Below, in pieces: positions 1 to 12,591 of a stretch of DNA of 64,000 nucleotides; the stretch's first letter is position 1, and every line of letters starts with the position of its first letter. The notes below the pieces were generated by a model that worked only from the letters and a program-made list of their open reading frames with translations, was not told where the DNA came from and ran no database searches. Source of the DNA: Lottia gigantea (lineage: Eukaryota; Mollusca; Gastropoda; Lottiidae). Position numbers and translations under genes: made by a program. The stretch is from the NCBI RefSeq assembly GCF_000327385.1, contig NW_008708400.1, positions 4,986,385 through 5,050,384 on the forward strand, written 5' to 3'.

Positions 1-335
1 GATAAATTTAAACGAATTAATAATTATTTCGTTTTAACGAAATACACTATGTTTATTTCGTTTAAACGAATTAATTTTTTCGTCTATTTCGTTTAAACGA
101 AATAATTAATCCATCTTTTTATTTCGTTTAAACGAAATAATTATTTCGTTTAAACGAAATAAACATAGGGTATTTCGTTTAAACGAAATAATAATTTAAT
201 TCGTTTAAACGAAATAACATTTCGTTTTAACGAAATGATTAATTCGTTTAAACGAAATAATTAATTCGTTTAAACGAAATAATTAATTCGTTTAAACATG
301 TTAAATGATGTTATTTCGTTTAAACGAAATAATAA
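1..335. repeat. Array of an 18-bp palindrome
   Basis: About 13 copies of the self-complementary core ATTTCGTTTAAACGAAAT, some with one or two changes such as GTTTTAAC at the centre, are spaced roughly 22-28 bp apart by AT-rich spacers. A longer dyad is superimposed: ACTATGTTTATTTCG near 46-60 recurs as its inverted complement near 160-175. The array lies directly upstream of the exon at 401, so it is probably intronic. Each copy could form a hairpin. It could be a satellite or part of a fold-back transposon; no coding potential is seen. Confidence 0.9.
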
Positions 336-400
336 ATAAATATGTTTACAATTGCGCCTTAGGGGCTCCGTAGATATTAAAGTGTTAACTTTTGTTTCAG

Positions 401-487
401 ATACCAGTAACTATAGAAGATGCCTCTGTTTATCCTGAGATTAAAGTTGCCTTACAGAGTATTGGTCTAGCCATGGACCCAAAATAG
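401..487 (+). CDS. Terminal exon of an unidentified gene (partial)
   Basis: After a good acceptor (TTTGTTTCAG ending at 400) one frame stays open for 28 codons and ends in TAG at 485-487; the other two frames stop early. The peptide starts IPVTIEDASVYPEI and ends GLAMDPK. I do not recognise the family. The exon is short, so its status as the last coding exon rests on the splice acceptor and the frame only. The rest of the gene would lie left of the window. Confidence 0.5.
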   Translation: MPVTIEDASVYPEIKVALQSIGLAMDPK

Positions 488-971
488 ATACTTCACCTTC
501 ATTGACCACACTGACAAATTAAAACCAAAATTTACTGAAGAATGTAGCTCAATTACCATTATTTTGTCATATCTGTGACAGTGTTTAACTAGAAAGTAAT
601 ATTAACTATTTGATTATTATTAATTCAAGTTACTCATTCTTTAGTAGAGGGAAACCTTTATTGGATTGATTTCGATTTGGTGTAATAACTGTGCTTCCAC
701 TGAAAAGTTGTCTTCTAATTGTGTTTCCAGACCGTTATCAATGTGTAATGATCAATATCATTAATTACCCTGCCCTGATTCAGCCGTCTGCTATAATAAA
801 CTCTATAAATTTTATTAACTTTTGCTCAATTAATTTTTATACTGATTGCAATATATATTTTAATGGTATTATTCCGTATATTTTAGACTATTCTTCTATT
901 TTTATATTATATATTTGTGTTACTGCTGGCATAAAAGACTAAAGTTATATTTGTTGTATATTTAAGGTGAT

Positions 972-1339
972 TTAAAGGGATATTCCCCTTTTTTGTAGGT
1001 CGGAAAAAATTTGATTGCTCTAAAAATACACCAAAATCTAGAGAAATGTGCCCCTTAACTAAATGCCAAAACTATTCTAAATTTCTAAAGAGAAATATGT
1101 ATTCTGCAGTTTTCAACTAATAAATTAGAGCCATTATAAAGCCAAACACCAAAACTAGGCCAAACTGCTTAATTAATAATTAGTACTCTCCTTTTTTAAT
1201 TAACACAATTTTTAAAACAAATTCAGTTTGATCAAGTAGAACATAGATATAAATAGCATATTTAGAAATATTTTCAGGTATAATTTACGAAGTTTTTGAT
1301 AATGAAAACTTTTTATGAAAAAGCGGAATACCCCTTTAA
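972..1339. mobile_element. TTAA-flanked MITE, 368 bp
   Basis: The left end TTAAAGGGATATTCC (972-986) is matched in inverted orientation by GGAATACCCCTTTAA at the right end (1325-1339), with one mismatch. The interior is AT-rich and non-coding. TTAA at both ends fits a TTAA target-site duplication, as used by piggyBac-type transposases, but that assignment is an inference. A diverged copy in the same orientation is found at about 15850-16178. Confidence 0.75.
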
Positions 1340-2103
1340 TAAGAGTATTATGTATACCAGGTAAATAGAGTTATTTTATCATGTAACATTACACTTGTAA
1401 AAACTGTTGTGTAATTCTTTATATGTGCATAATAGAATTTGACCAGTTTTATTATTTGACTTCATCATTTTTAAAACTGTTTTGTTTCCTAAAGGCTCAT
1501 TAAATGTTATTTATACACACAAGTTGTTACAACAAAAAATGTTACCTTTGTATTAGCAGTGCACTTGATAGAAACTACATACACCTTGAACACATTGTCA
1601 TTCTTTCCTGTTTTGAATGATCATGGATGTTGATTTTTGTGTGTGACATTTTTGACTCTGGATGTGTACATTTGATATTTTTTGTTGTATAACAATGGTT
1701 TCAGGTTGTTTATAAACATTTATTTTTATTATTATATATTTCAACCAGGTAAATATTTTTTAATGAGAATAACTTTGTATGAGATTCTTTATATTTCTAA
1801 TCTCGTTAAAGATGGAATATTTAGTAACATTATGATAGAGCATTTGTCTTATACTTAGTGGCAACAGTGAGATTCTTGTGTGGGCAAAAGTTTTTTTGCA
1901 TGGCAAGCTATATTTTTGAATATTTTTCAAAATCTACAGAGAAATTCTCAATTGAAAACTAAATGTATATTCTTTTCTTAAATTGAAATGGTGTTTTACA
2001 TTCTCATATTTTCAAAAGGGCTTGGAAAGATAAAAAAAACTTATGTATAATAATCACCTAAAAAATTTTGGCCTGCTCTATTGCAAAAAAAACCTGAAAA
2101 CAA

Positions 2104-2210
2104 ATGAATGGAGTTTTACATCCTACTATTCTGCATCTAATTGGGCTGATGATGACTGGCAACACCATGCATTGTGCAAAGAGGGAAATTTTTTACTAAC
2201 TGTGGAGAGA
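2104..2210. mobile_element. SINE fragment
   Basis: The segment from GAATGGAGTTTTACATCCTA to GAGGGAAATTT closely resembles 60755-60835, the left part of the full-length SINE-like element near the right end of the window. A shorter relative of its first bases lies at 19670-19700. It is a truncated copy and has no coding role. Confidence 0.6.
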
Positions 2211-2601
2211 TCTTTATCTTGCATAGCCTGTGGGGGTAGGGCTTTGGTTTATTTTTGAAAATCTTAGGGTACCATTTAAACTATGCTGTAATAAATCCTG
2301 GACTTCTATGTAAGCAAAAAATAAACTGTTACTGAGCTGTCACTTCTTCCATAAAAAGTTGCATTTTAGTAAAATTATGTTTATTATTTCATTACATAAT
2401 TAAAAGTGTTCAATTAACATAATATTACAAAGTTAACTTGTACAGAGTTACTTTAAAGCTGACTGCAAAGAGTAAAAATATATGCTATTTTCAAATATTG
2501 AATGAGATTTACGCATGGTATCTCTCTATTATTTGAATATCTAAATTGTTATAAAATATTATTTAAATAATTACTATTCTAAAATTACATTTATTAACAT
2601 T

Positions 2602-2789
2602 TTAAAGGTATTCTACCTCAGAGAATGAACATAAAATTTCAATTCTCAAACTTAGCCACAAGGAGTATATATTCATTATTTTATCTGGTGTCAAACTCTA
2701 CAACAGAATCCCTTAAAAATCCATAAAACTACAAGTAACTAATCCAAAACTTTAGTAAAATTCATATTCAAGAGGAAGAATACCTTTAA
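2602..2789. mobile_element. TTAA-flanked MITE, 188 bp
   Basis: Terminal inverted repeats TTAAAGGTATTCTACCTC (2602-2619) and GAGGAAGAATACCTTTAA (2772-2789) match at 17 of 18 positions. The 188-bp element is non-coding. Its ends share TTAAAGG with the elements at 972-1339 and 3936-4394, so the three probably used one transposition machinery. Confidence 0.8.
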
Positions 2790-3935
2790 GTGGCATAGTC
2801 CTCTAAAACAGTAGATATTATTAATATCTGATTTAAAAAATAATTGGAGGACATCCCATTAGTACAATTATGTTTATAAAATAGATTGCCAAGATTTTAT
2901 TATCTCTTTTATGTACATCAGGAACATGTACATGTTTTATTTGGAATGCCAGTGGTGCCAATACTAGGTATATGTGTCCCTGATGAACACATGAAACTAA
3001 AAAAAAAAATTGGTTACAATCGCTTTACACAAGTTTATTATAAACTACAAAATATATTGTGAACACAATACAGTTTATACAGTTGTTTTTTGTAACATGC
3101 ATAATTTCAAATTTCGCTTTACTATGATATATATCATATTTACACAGTTTACAATAGGTATTAATGATACAGGATAAATATTTCTGAATCCTTTCATGAC
3201 ACATAAAACCTCAATAAATAACAATATTTATTTTTCAATGCACTAAAATGCATAAGCTCTTAAAAATATAACAGATACAAGTTTCAGGCTACATTCACCT
3301 ATATAAATATTTAAATAATTATCCTAAACAAATGAATCAATTAAAATTGAACAATGTTAACCATAACTTCAATATGATTAGATACAACTTCAGATATTTC
3401 CTTTCATTTTTTATTTCAATGGGCTACCTAAACAATTCTTGTTTCACAAAATTCTTGAATCAAATCTCACTTTCAGATGCCTCTGCCAGTGCATTCAAGA
3501 GTCTGTAACACATATCTTTAATGATGAGAACATTTGATTGGTTGAATATTTATCAGTCTGGAACTTATCATTCATATTAGTATTTTCAGATTCTAGTATC
3601 AGTGAAAACCCAAAGCAAACAAATTTTCTAGCAGTGTTTAATCATTAGTTTTTTTTTAGAATTTGAGACATCTATAACTAACCTCTAAACATCATAATGT
3701 TATAAGAGAAAAATTGTAACTAAATAAATATTTATTATTGCCCAGCATTACATAAATATAACGAGGCTGTATGTACACCTTGTTGGGTACAACGTATATA
3801 TGTTCAGATATTTATATTAGCAACCATGCAAAGTGAACACACAGCAAATTTACATTCAGTCAAAATATTTCAATGCCTACATATAAAAATATTTTGATAA
3901 TGAGCACCTATTAATCAACAAATTGGAAGATAAGT

Positions 3936-4394
3936 TTTAAAGGAATAGTAAGGTTTATGATAAAAAAAAAACAAAAGTTTTGGTAAAAACTAATAATAAT
4001 GGTATGTAACATTAATGCATCAGACCACAAAATAGCCTGTCTTAAGGCAAATATTTTTTGACTGCTGCAAGTTACTTTTTTTGTTGGCAATTTTATCAGC
4101 TTCATAGTCAATCACAAAACTGGTCTTGACTGTTTTGAAGTAACTATTTTTTGACAAAGGATCATGTAAATTTACTTTCTGGTATAAAGGTATAATAAAG
4201 AATGACCACTTTTTCTCAATTCCTCATTCTTTAAAATTTTCATCATTTGGTTATTTTCCACAATGTGACATCATGCCATGAAGAAAATTGGGATTTTCAA
4301 GTATCGATGTCAGGTGAAGTTAATTTTGTGTTTAAGACAAAATGAGAATAATCATCAGTGATCTGAAATTCTGAAAACTTACTATTCCTTTAAA
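3936..4394. mobile_element. TTAA-flanked MITE, 459 bp
   Basis: A perfect 17-bp terminal inverted repeat, TTTAAAGGAATAGTAAG (3936-3952) and its complement at 4378-4394, bounds a non-coding AT-rich interior. It lies 0.4 kb downstream of the TRAF6 stop, so it may be part of the TRAF6 3' UTR. Confidence 0.85.
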
Positions 4395-4789
4395 CTGTGT
4401 ATTCAGAAATTTAACTATTAAACTAGTCAACTGACAGACAGCACAATTGCAATAATGGTAATGGTAATACAAGAATTCTTATTGGCTAATTTTGTTTTTA
4501 TCATTATTTATGAATGTATCTGAGAGCAAAATTCTTGAAGCCGAGTCAAATTCAAAACTTGATTGAATTTGAGCTCCACTATAATAAATACTTCAGTGGG
4601 TGAAGTGAGCAAAACAGATCATGCTCGTACTCTTCTAGAACACCTGATGCCACATTGAAACTTCAGAATATTGATTTGGTATATTAATAATATAATTAAG
4701 CTGAAATCAATCCAAAATTCACTTCCAAATTGTGGATTGATAAAGTAAACATAATATTTGTAATATATAATTATTAAAGTAAACAGTTT

Positions 4790-7700
4790 CTAACTGTTAG
4801 GAATAACATGTGCTTTTATTATCAATGTGTCATTTTTCAAAAATTGTCCTTTGTCTAACACATGTAAAGGCACAAATTCCATATACCCAAATCCTTTATG
4901 GTTACGTGTGGTGGTTGGTTTTTGAAATGCAGCCAATGTAGGTTTGGCGATTAATGTTTCCACAATATGACTGCGATAATCAGCAGTACTGTTTTGGTCA
5001 ATTACTGATAGAATTATTCGACCAGCGAATGGCCAGTCTAATAGATCATCAAAATCACCCTGTAAAAAATGGATAAATATTGATAAAAATGATCCTTTTG
5101 CACTATCCACTCCATTTAAATTAACACGTACACATAGTTTGTAACCATAGAAACTAGAATAAAATGGTGGACTATGAATGGCTGGCATATTGCCAAGCTG
5201 AGCTTCACGCCGTAATTTACTGTAGTCTTTTATTTTCCAGTAATAAATTCCGTTACAAGAACGTCCATCGCGTTCATCAATACAACTTTCTAAATATTTC
5301 ACTCTTTGTTTCAAATCACGATTAATCCGTTCATACTCTCGAAACTTGTCATTCAATTGAGAAATTTCCTGTCCATGCTCTGCTAAACTACTATCACGTA
5401 AATTGTTTTCCTTTTTCAAAGACTGAAAATCTATGTCCACAGAAGTGTAGCTTTTTAACATAGTGAAAGGGGCACACTCAAGGCCTTCTGATAAGGTAGG
5501 TTTGGAGGAGTAACTATCATGAACTATTTCAGTATTGGCTGACATCACTAGAGAGTCTTCTGTTGACGCCACTTTCATCACCTCACTTTGATCACCTGAC
5601 CGTCTTTGTTGATACTGAAGATTCATTTGACCAAAAGCGTTACCAATTCGACTCAAATCTTCTGACATTTGTGTGGCTTGCATACCAGATATTGATCCAT
5701 TATCCGTGGGATTGTAATTTTGTCCTGTAGGTAGTCCCAAACAACGACTAATCTGAACAACTTCACTGCATAACATTTTCATATGATCTGATAAACCTTT
5801 CTCCATATGTTCTTCCATTGTCTGTCTTTCCATCTTGAAAAAAAAATAAGGAAAGATTACAAATTGTCCTTATTTATAACGTGTGTTCTTCCACTTTTTC
5901 AGAACTTCTCTCACAACCAACTTTCAGAAACCTCAAGAAAAACAACTTTCATTTGCTTCCTAATAAAATAGAAATTCACATCATGAAGAATTTTTCTTGC
6001 CAAGGGATATATCATATTTGTCTTTTTTTCCTCTTACCAGCAGATAGATCCTGATTGAGCCACCAATATCACTTTTCAGATTGAAAACCAAGTATTTAGT
6101 TTGTTTACAATAAATATAATCAAATTGTTATAAGTTACAGACATGGTGACAGCTAAATGAAGGACTAATTTATTGTCATTTTCCCTATAGAAAATCCTAC
6201 AGATGTTACATCTGAAGTTGTTTTATCAAATCAATAAAAGGCCTTATTTCCATTCTAAAAAGTACTTCAGATAGCTAACATGGATGTCAATTAGCTGGTT
6301 AACCTAACTGAGTGAATGTATTTCTTTCAATTTTAAAGATATGACATAAATAAACTATGGCAAGGTGTCATTATATGAAGAGGCAAATGTCAAAGTATCA
6401 GAATGCTTACAAGCATTTCAATTAGTTCATGACATGTATACTACAACACAAATGAGAGAAATTTGTTGATACAACACAAGTCTATCTTTACAAAAGTGGT
6501 TTTGTAAATTGTGTTTTCAGCAATTGCACTAAACCTAAACCAAATATGAAGTCACTATCGCACAAGACCTTTGATATTACTTCAGCAAAATGCTATCAGT
6601 GTCAATAATACCCATACTCATTAAGGATGCAAAATATAAAAAAGCTGATATCAAGACGTAGACAGGATAATTTTCAGTATATCAAGGGCAGTCACCTATC
6701 TGTGTCAAATCGTACCAAAAATCTAATTTATCATTTAATAAAATTCTGACATTATAATGTGGACGTATAAAAACACTTGTTGACATGTCACTCTTACTAC
6801 AGAGCTTTTAAATATAAATAACTAATCAAATTTTGATAAATATATCAAGACTATTTACCTGCTGTGGACATCCTAAAGGTTGAAACATACAATTTACCAC
6901 AGTTTTTAAACATTCTGTGTTTTCATGATGTTGTTTCTGTAAAAACAAATATTCAAATGTTCAATTAAAGTGCTACTGCATGACACTTTGCAAGTCAAAC
7001 TGACCCTTTTTGCTGTCATTTATTTTCTTTAATTAGACGAAATCAAAATCTATCAATACCATCTGCAAATGAATTTGTCATGAGAAAGTTACCTTTGTCT
7101 TTCAATTCCAGGATGATTAAGATTATTTTTTCAAAATGCTGATTTTTTTATTATAGATTATACGACCCATATTGCTAATTAAATCTAATACCGGTAATCC
7201 AAATTAAGCCTTGAGCAGATTGCTTACTGATTTGATACAAACCAAGATTTAACAAACTAGCTGTGAGCCTTAAGTGAAAGCTCCCTTTCTATCCAGGATC
7301 TGGCCACTGGTCATGGACATGCCCAATTTTTTGTTGGTGATGCACAATGAAAACGGTGATAACAGAGCTGTTGTATTTTTTTCGGCCAATTATATATTTT
7401 TCAACAACCAGTGAATTCAGATCAGCCATATCCAAAGAAGCTTATTGATTTCATTCAATTTGACTTGAGAAGGGCAGAAAAGTCTCTTTTCAGCAGTACA
7501 GATCAATGCCAAGGGTTTGGCCAAGCAACAGCTTGTAGAGAAGAGCCTGTGAACCTCAGTTGTTGTATAAAATGCTTATGTCTATCTTTGTTTCACTCTT
7601 CATCTTATAGTAGTCATTGTAACAGATCACTTGCAGAGTTGTCTATTAGAAATTACAAGTAAAAACAATACATACCCATTTTCTCAAAAGTTGTTTATCA

Positions 7701-10700
7701 CACTTTTCACAGACCACAATTATTTCTGGACAATCAAATTCATGTTTCTACAAAGTAACAATTTATTTATAACATGAATATCTTTATCATTGTACGTGAC
7801 AAGGAGGTTACGGTAATAACTATTTTTGTGGTCGTTTTAGTTTACACATACAATTATGTAAACAAACATAACAATATGCCATTAAGAAAAAGTGGGAGAG
7901 TTCAAACTTTTTTCCTGAAAGCAATGTTCAAACAACAGACTACTAATAGCACTGTGGAATCAGGACAAGTTATGACATTAATATTCTGTGTTCCTAGCAG
8001 GAAACATCATGTAAGAAAGATATAGAGTACCTGTAGATCATTATAAGTAAGTCGACGGGAACAGGAATGACAAGTGATCTGTCGGTAACAACATACTGAT
8101 GATAGATGATGATTCAGATCCCTGCGTAGTAAGATATCAGAACAATTGTTAGAACATGGTATCAAACCAAACGGACAATCTTCTATATGTTTCTGAAATA
8201 AAACCAGACATAGTATTTACGGTCCAAGCTAAAGTTAATTGCAACGAAGCAGAAATCTTCATACAATCACAATGTATTGCACACAAGACAAAGGAAAATA
8301 CCTCTAGGCACATTCAAGATCCTTGGACAGTTGAAAATTGATAGACTGGTGCTACTTTCCTATACTCATTAAAAATATACTAAAAAGCCCTTCTTCATGA
8401 AACACAAGAAGGCAAGTACCATGTATAACTATTTTATTATCATCTCTCACTATACCTCATCATTGTGAAAATAGGATAAATAGATAGGACCCTAGTTCAC
8501 TTTATCCAAATAGCTTTGTATGAGGTAGTAGTGAAACAAATTGACTTTTTTTTCATATGAGAGGGTTTGTCGGTGCCCATGCATTATTCACAAGTACAAT
8601 TTTTTTACTAGATCATGTGACATCATGAATATTAAACTGCTAAAAGAAAACACGGTAGAAATATGTAAGATCTATATATTTTATACGAGGACATAGTAAA
8701 GACATGTAGTAACCTCTTTGTACTTTTAAAGGTACTTAACCTACTAATATAACATGTGAGTAAACTTACTTCCTGATTCAATTACTCCTTTTAAAAAGGG
8801 GATTTTTACAAAAATTGTACCTCAAATAAAGACTATATATATGCATAGAGATATATAAAACTTTATCAAAAGAAATTTTAAATTTATCCTACTAAACCTT
8901 CTATGAAATTAAAGGGGAATTTATAGTAAATTCAGATTCTTTTCCAATAAAATAGAAGTGATTTATTGATTTGGTTTGAAGATGATATTGATTATTCCAA
9001 GCTAAAGTGACTTATTCAAGTATTTACACAGTTTGATAACAATATATTTTCCAAACCATGGGCACTACAAGTAAAAATCACAGAGGGTACTTGAAAAACT
9101 TCTTGTAGATATATTTATTTCATTAGCTGACTTAATTCAATTCTAGCTATCTATAGGCTACCAAAGAGTGAAAATTCCAACTTTAGATTCCCTTACAAGT
9201 CAATAAAAGCTAACTGTATTTTCAGCATCATACAAGGGAGAAGGGCACTGCCATCACTTCCCTATACTCATTTATATGCCAACATGAAATGGCATCAAGA
9301 ATATCTGCTCTTTCAGTTAGTCTGTGCCTCAATCTGCCAGGCACAATTTTAAATGGATCTAGATGAAACCTAGAGAAATGGTTAATTAACACTAAAGGAT
9401 GAATCCTAAAATAAAATCGCAGTTATTGCCCTTGTTCTATTTTCACTTTGCATATGTTGTACACTCCTAAGGTGGCACAATTATTGACAAATTAGATAAA
9501 ACCATGTGAATTCCTGATTGATACAAGAAGCTGCCATTTTGCTTTGGAAAGTGGGAGCCTGAAAAATATCAACTGTTGGACTTGAACAATCTTGACCTAC
9601 TTGTATTAAATTCAACATGACAATCTTCTCACATCCTTGACTTTTATTTGGACAACGAACATTAAAATTCTGGATTTCTCTTTTAGCAAAATTATCTGCA
9701 AATAAGTCACTCTCTACTATCTTGGCATTGTCAACTGGACAAGTCTTATTGGACTCTCTGAAATATAGAATTAAAAACTTTGATTTAGGGCTGAGCAATA
9801 TTGATTCAAGATGATAACACCATATTAAGCTTTAATAAATATATCATGATATGGGTTTATATTGTAATATTTTCTATTAAAATGTGAAAACAAAATGTTG
9901 TTTTTTTTTCTATCCAAGAATTTTAAATGTAAGCAAAAATAATAAATCTTTCAACAAAACACCCAAGTCTTGATGTTAAGTTACTTGTAATTGTGTAGAT
10001 GATCTTATCTGGACAAAAATTTAACAATATATCTTGATAACTATATACCATATGTTATATCACTATATTTCGGTATTGAAAAATCAAAAGGTAGTATCTT
10101 GACGTATGGCTGGACAAATCCAAAATACAAGCATCTAACTATGTAAAGGTTAATGGTCGAAAGCTTGTCAATAAGTCTAATAATGGTTGTTGGACGAGGA
10201 CCAATGGTCCGAGTACTACGCCATTATTAGACGTATTGACAAGCTTGAGACCATTAACCAACTTAAAATACAGTTCACAAACAATTACATAGACTCAGGC
10301 ACATGCTATAATATAGGTCACATGAGATCCAATCACATGCCAAACAATACAGTCAATTTTTCAAAATTTCCAGTTGGGAAAATAAAAAAAAAATATACCT
10401 GTTCGAGTTACATACTATTATTTCCTTATTGCTTTGTTGTTCATTTCATTATAAATGATACAGATATGGATTAAAATGGATATTTTACTTATTTCAATTC
10501 GTATATCTGGACTGTGATTCATGGATTACAATCTGGATATGTATGTCTACAGGCCAGTTTTCCCTTTCCCTTATGGCTTATTCAAGTATTTCAGAATCGA
10601 AATACAAGATTCATGTCCAAAAGCGTAGTGAGGATTTCATTGACGGCGCTGGTATCCAAGCGCCCTTGGCTCTCCTATTTGGATTTAATAGGACACTAGA

Positions 10701-12430
10701 TATGTTATGGATCCCTTGTAAAATTTTTTTAATTTAGGAAGGCGGAGAATTCAAGGCCCCTAAATATACCACTATCATGGCATTTACGTCATTGTTTCAT
10801 GATTTACATTTTGCATAAATTTTATAAGCAATTAGTGGCAAGGATGACCGAGCTATTAGAATTATTATTCCCTTGGCTGTAACAAATTTGAAATATTTGT
10901 GTTGTTTATGAAGATATTTTAGTGCTTTATTTCTGACAAAATAAGAATAATATTCTATTTCTAAGAATAAATCTTAGATCGATGCTTTAACCTACATCGT
11001 ATATATATTATGACTAGTGTGAACATACTATTTGAAGCCAAGTCAATCATGAATACATTTATAAAATAGGTCACATTTACTTGGCAAAGAATCAAGAGTC
11101 CAATAGTTGGAGTCCATTATTAATGTCAATATTGGACTCGTGGCCATTTGCCAGTTCCATTATGTTGGATAATGGTACGCTGATATCAAAGGGTGACATC
11201 ACATCTGTATTTTAAGCCTCCTTAACACATGTTGTTGTGCTGCAGTCGACCAGTCGTACTACACATTCTGAGTTAATTGATCTTATATCTTAAGCTATCA
11301 TTTAATGACTTCAAATTTAAATTTTGATTCAATTTTTGCTGAATAAAGTTATATTTCATGCATTATTTCCTATATTTTGGAGAAACTCTGACAATTTCAA
11401 TCACAAACTATGACAAGAATAAACATAGAGATGGATTTACACAGATAAAGGTGTGTCAGTTATTAAACAAAGTAATCATGTAATTCATTGAATTTGAAGT
11501 ATTAGTCAAACTATAGTCCATTAAATACATAATTTTAAAGCCCCTTCAAATGAATGTACCCAGCAAACATATCTTATACAATAATATCTTTTAAGATAAT
11601 AAACAGGGCTCCTCCTCATCTTATTACATGATGTCACAATTAAGTACTCAAATGAACAAAATCATTGTTATCTTTAAAAACATCATCATGAGCTTGCTAT
11701 CAAATGTTTCTGATATTATGGTTTTTATGTGTTTATTAATTAGAAAAAGATTTTGTATGACACATTAGACAAGAGTATAAGATAGTGGATCACATAACAT
11801 CACATCACACTTTTAGAATGTCAGTAGTGAAACAAGACATCTTAGTCTGCATCATTCTTTTGGTCATTAACCTTCATATAAAGTTTTAAGAAAATCAGTT
11901 TAGATAAGGGGTTTAAATTTGAAAATGGAATGAGCTATAGATTAATATCACAGGTGTTTATATTCAAAAGTGAACTTCATATTGGTTTTATATTTGTGTT
12001 TACTCTCTATCAAATTCAATCAAGTCAAGATTAAAAATTTGTTGGCCTATGAAAAATTAGATTATATCATTCAAACAATGATAAAGTGAAAACTATGTGA
12101 CAACAAAAAATGATGTGACAGGATGTAGGGAACAGAATTAGAGAGCGCCGGCATTTAAGAGCACAAGAGGTTAAACAGTTGTACTCACCTTAGCCATTTA
12201 ATAATGCAGACTTTACAGAATCTATGTCCACATTTAGTTTGTTGTGGTTCCCGTAACACCAATAAACAAATAACACATTCATATTTGGAATCAGGAGGTG
12301 GTACAAATTCATAATCATAGCCTTCAACTCTTTGTAGATGGTCATAGCCTTCACTACCGCTCGAACTTCCAACACTGCTAGGAAATGACGTGTTTCCCAG
12401 TGTGCTTCTACCATCTAATCTTTCAGCCAT
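4790..12430 (-). CDS. TRAF6: TNF receptor-associated factor 6 (TRAF6)
   Basis: E3 ubiquitin ligase adaptor of Toll/IL-1 and TNF-type signalling (family knowledge). Six coding exons join in frame: 12430-12189, 9757-9601, 8192-8031, 7747-7676, 6936-6859 and 5833-4790, giving 584 residues against 522 in human TRAF6. Exon 1 carries the RING (CVIC, then [10 protein letters not shown]) after [12 protein letters not shown] and exon 2 completes it with KTCPVDN. Exons 2-5 and the start of exon 6 encode TRAF-type zinc fingers. The last exon gives a coiled coil followed by a MATH/TRAF-C domain with [18 protein letters not shown] and HKGFGYMEF. The start is ATG at 12430, because the in-frame codon at 12439 is TTG. 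The coding exon extends 5' to an acceptor at 12508, so an upstream leader exon exists. The ATG at 5833 is only the first codon of the last exon. The assignment to TRAF6 rather than another TRAF rests on the RING and MATH residues. Confidence 0.95.
6676..6840. repeat. Interspersed repeat copy in TRAF6 intron
   Basis: The stretch CAGTATATCAAGGGCAGTCA followed by a near match of GTCAAATCGTAC recurs at 54150-54205, where it begins a longer non-coding repeat. The copy here is shorter and diverged, and lies just downstream of the donor of TRAF6 exon 5. Confidence 0.55.
9310..9500. repeat. Diverged copy of the GTCC-type interspersed repeat
   Basis: Phrases such as GATGAAAC, AAGGATGAATCCT, AGTTATTGCCCTTGTTC and CACTCCTAAGG...CACAATTATTGACA match, in order, the repeats at 37180-37862 and 42715-43298. 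It ends about 100 bp from the donor of TRAF6 exon 2. Confidence 0.55.
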
Positions 12431-12591
12431 TTTCACCAAAATAACTCATCCAACTCATGGTTCCAGTGGTTATTATACCACACCATGAGTAGTTAGCTTA
12501 TTTTACATCTGAAAGAAAAATACCACAAAATCAATGCAGTTGTGAATAATCTTTTTCTAACAAACTTAAGTTATGTTGTTCAAACAAGAAT

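Larger units (their letters stand above)
488..4789. other. Convergent 3' flanks: UTRs and small inverted-repeat elements
   Basis: This stretch lies between the stop of the left-edge plus-strand gene and the stop of TRAF6 on the minus strand, so it should contain both 3' UTRs. It is very AT-rich. Three inverted-repeat elements and a SINE piece are listed separately. Minus-strand polyadenylation candidates (TTTATT on the plus strand) occur near 3226 and 3731, but no 3' end can be fixed. Short open frames at 691-942, 2043-2258 and 3911-4111 have no splice signals or recognisable motifs. Confidence 0.5.

Noticed and set aside
691-942. 83-codon plus-strand frame after the first exon
   Set aside because: AT-driven composition with no motif; it lies in the probable 3' UTR of the left-edge gene.
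12437-12439. Alternative TRAF6 start three codons upstream
   Set aside because: The codon is TTG, not ATG; the first in-frame ATG is at 12430.
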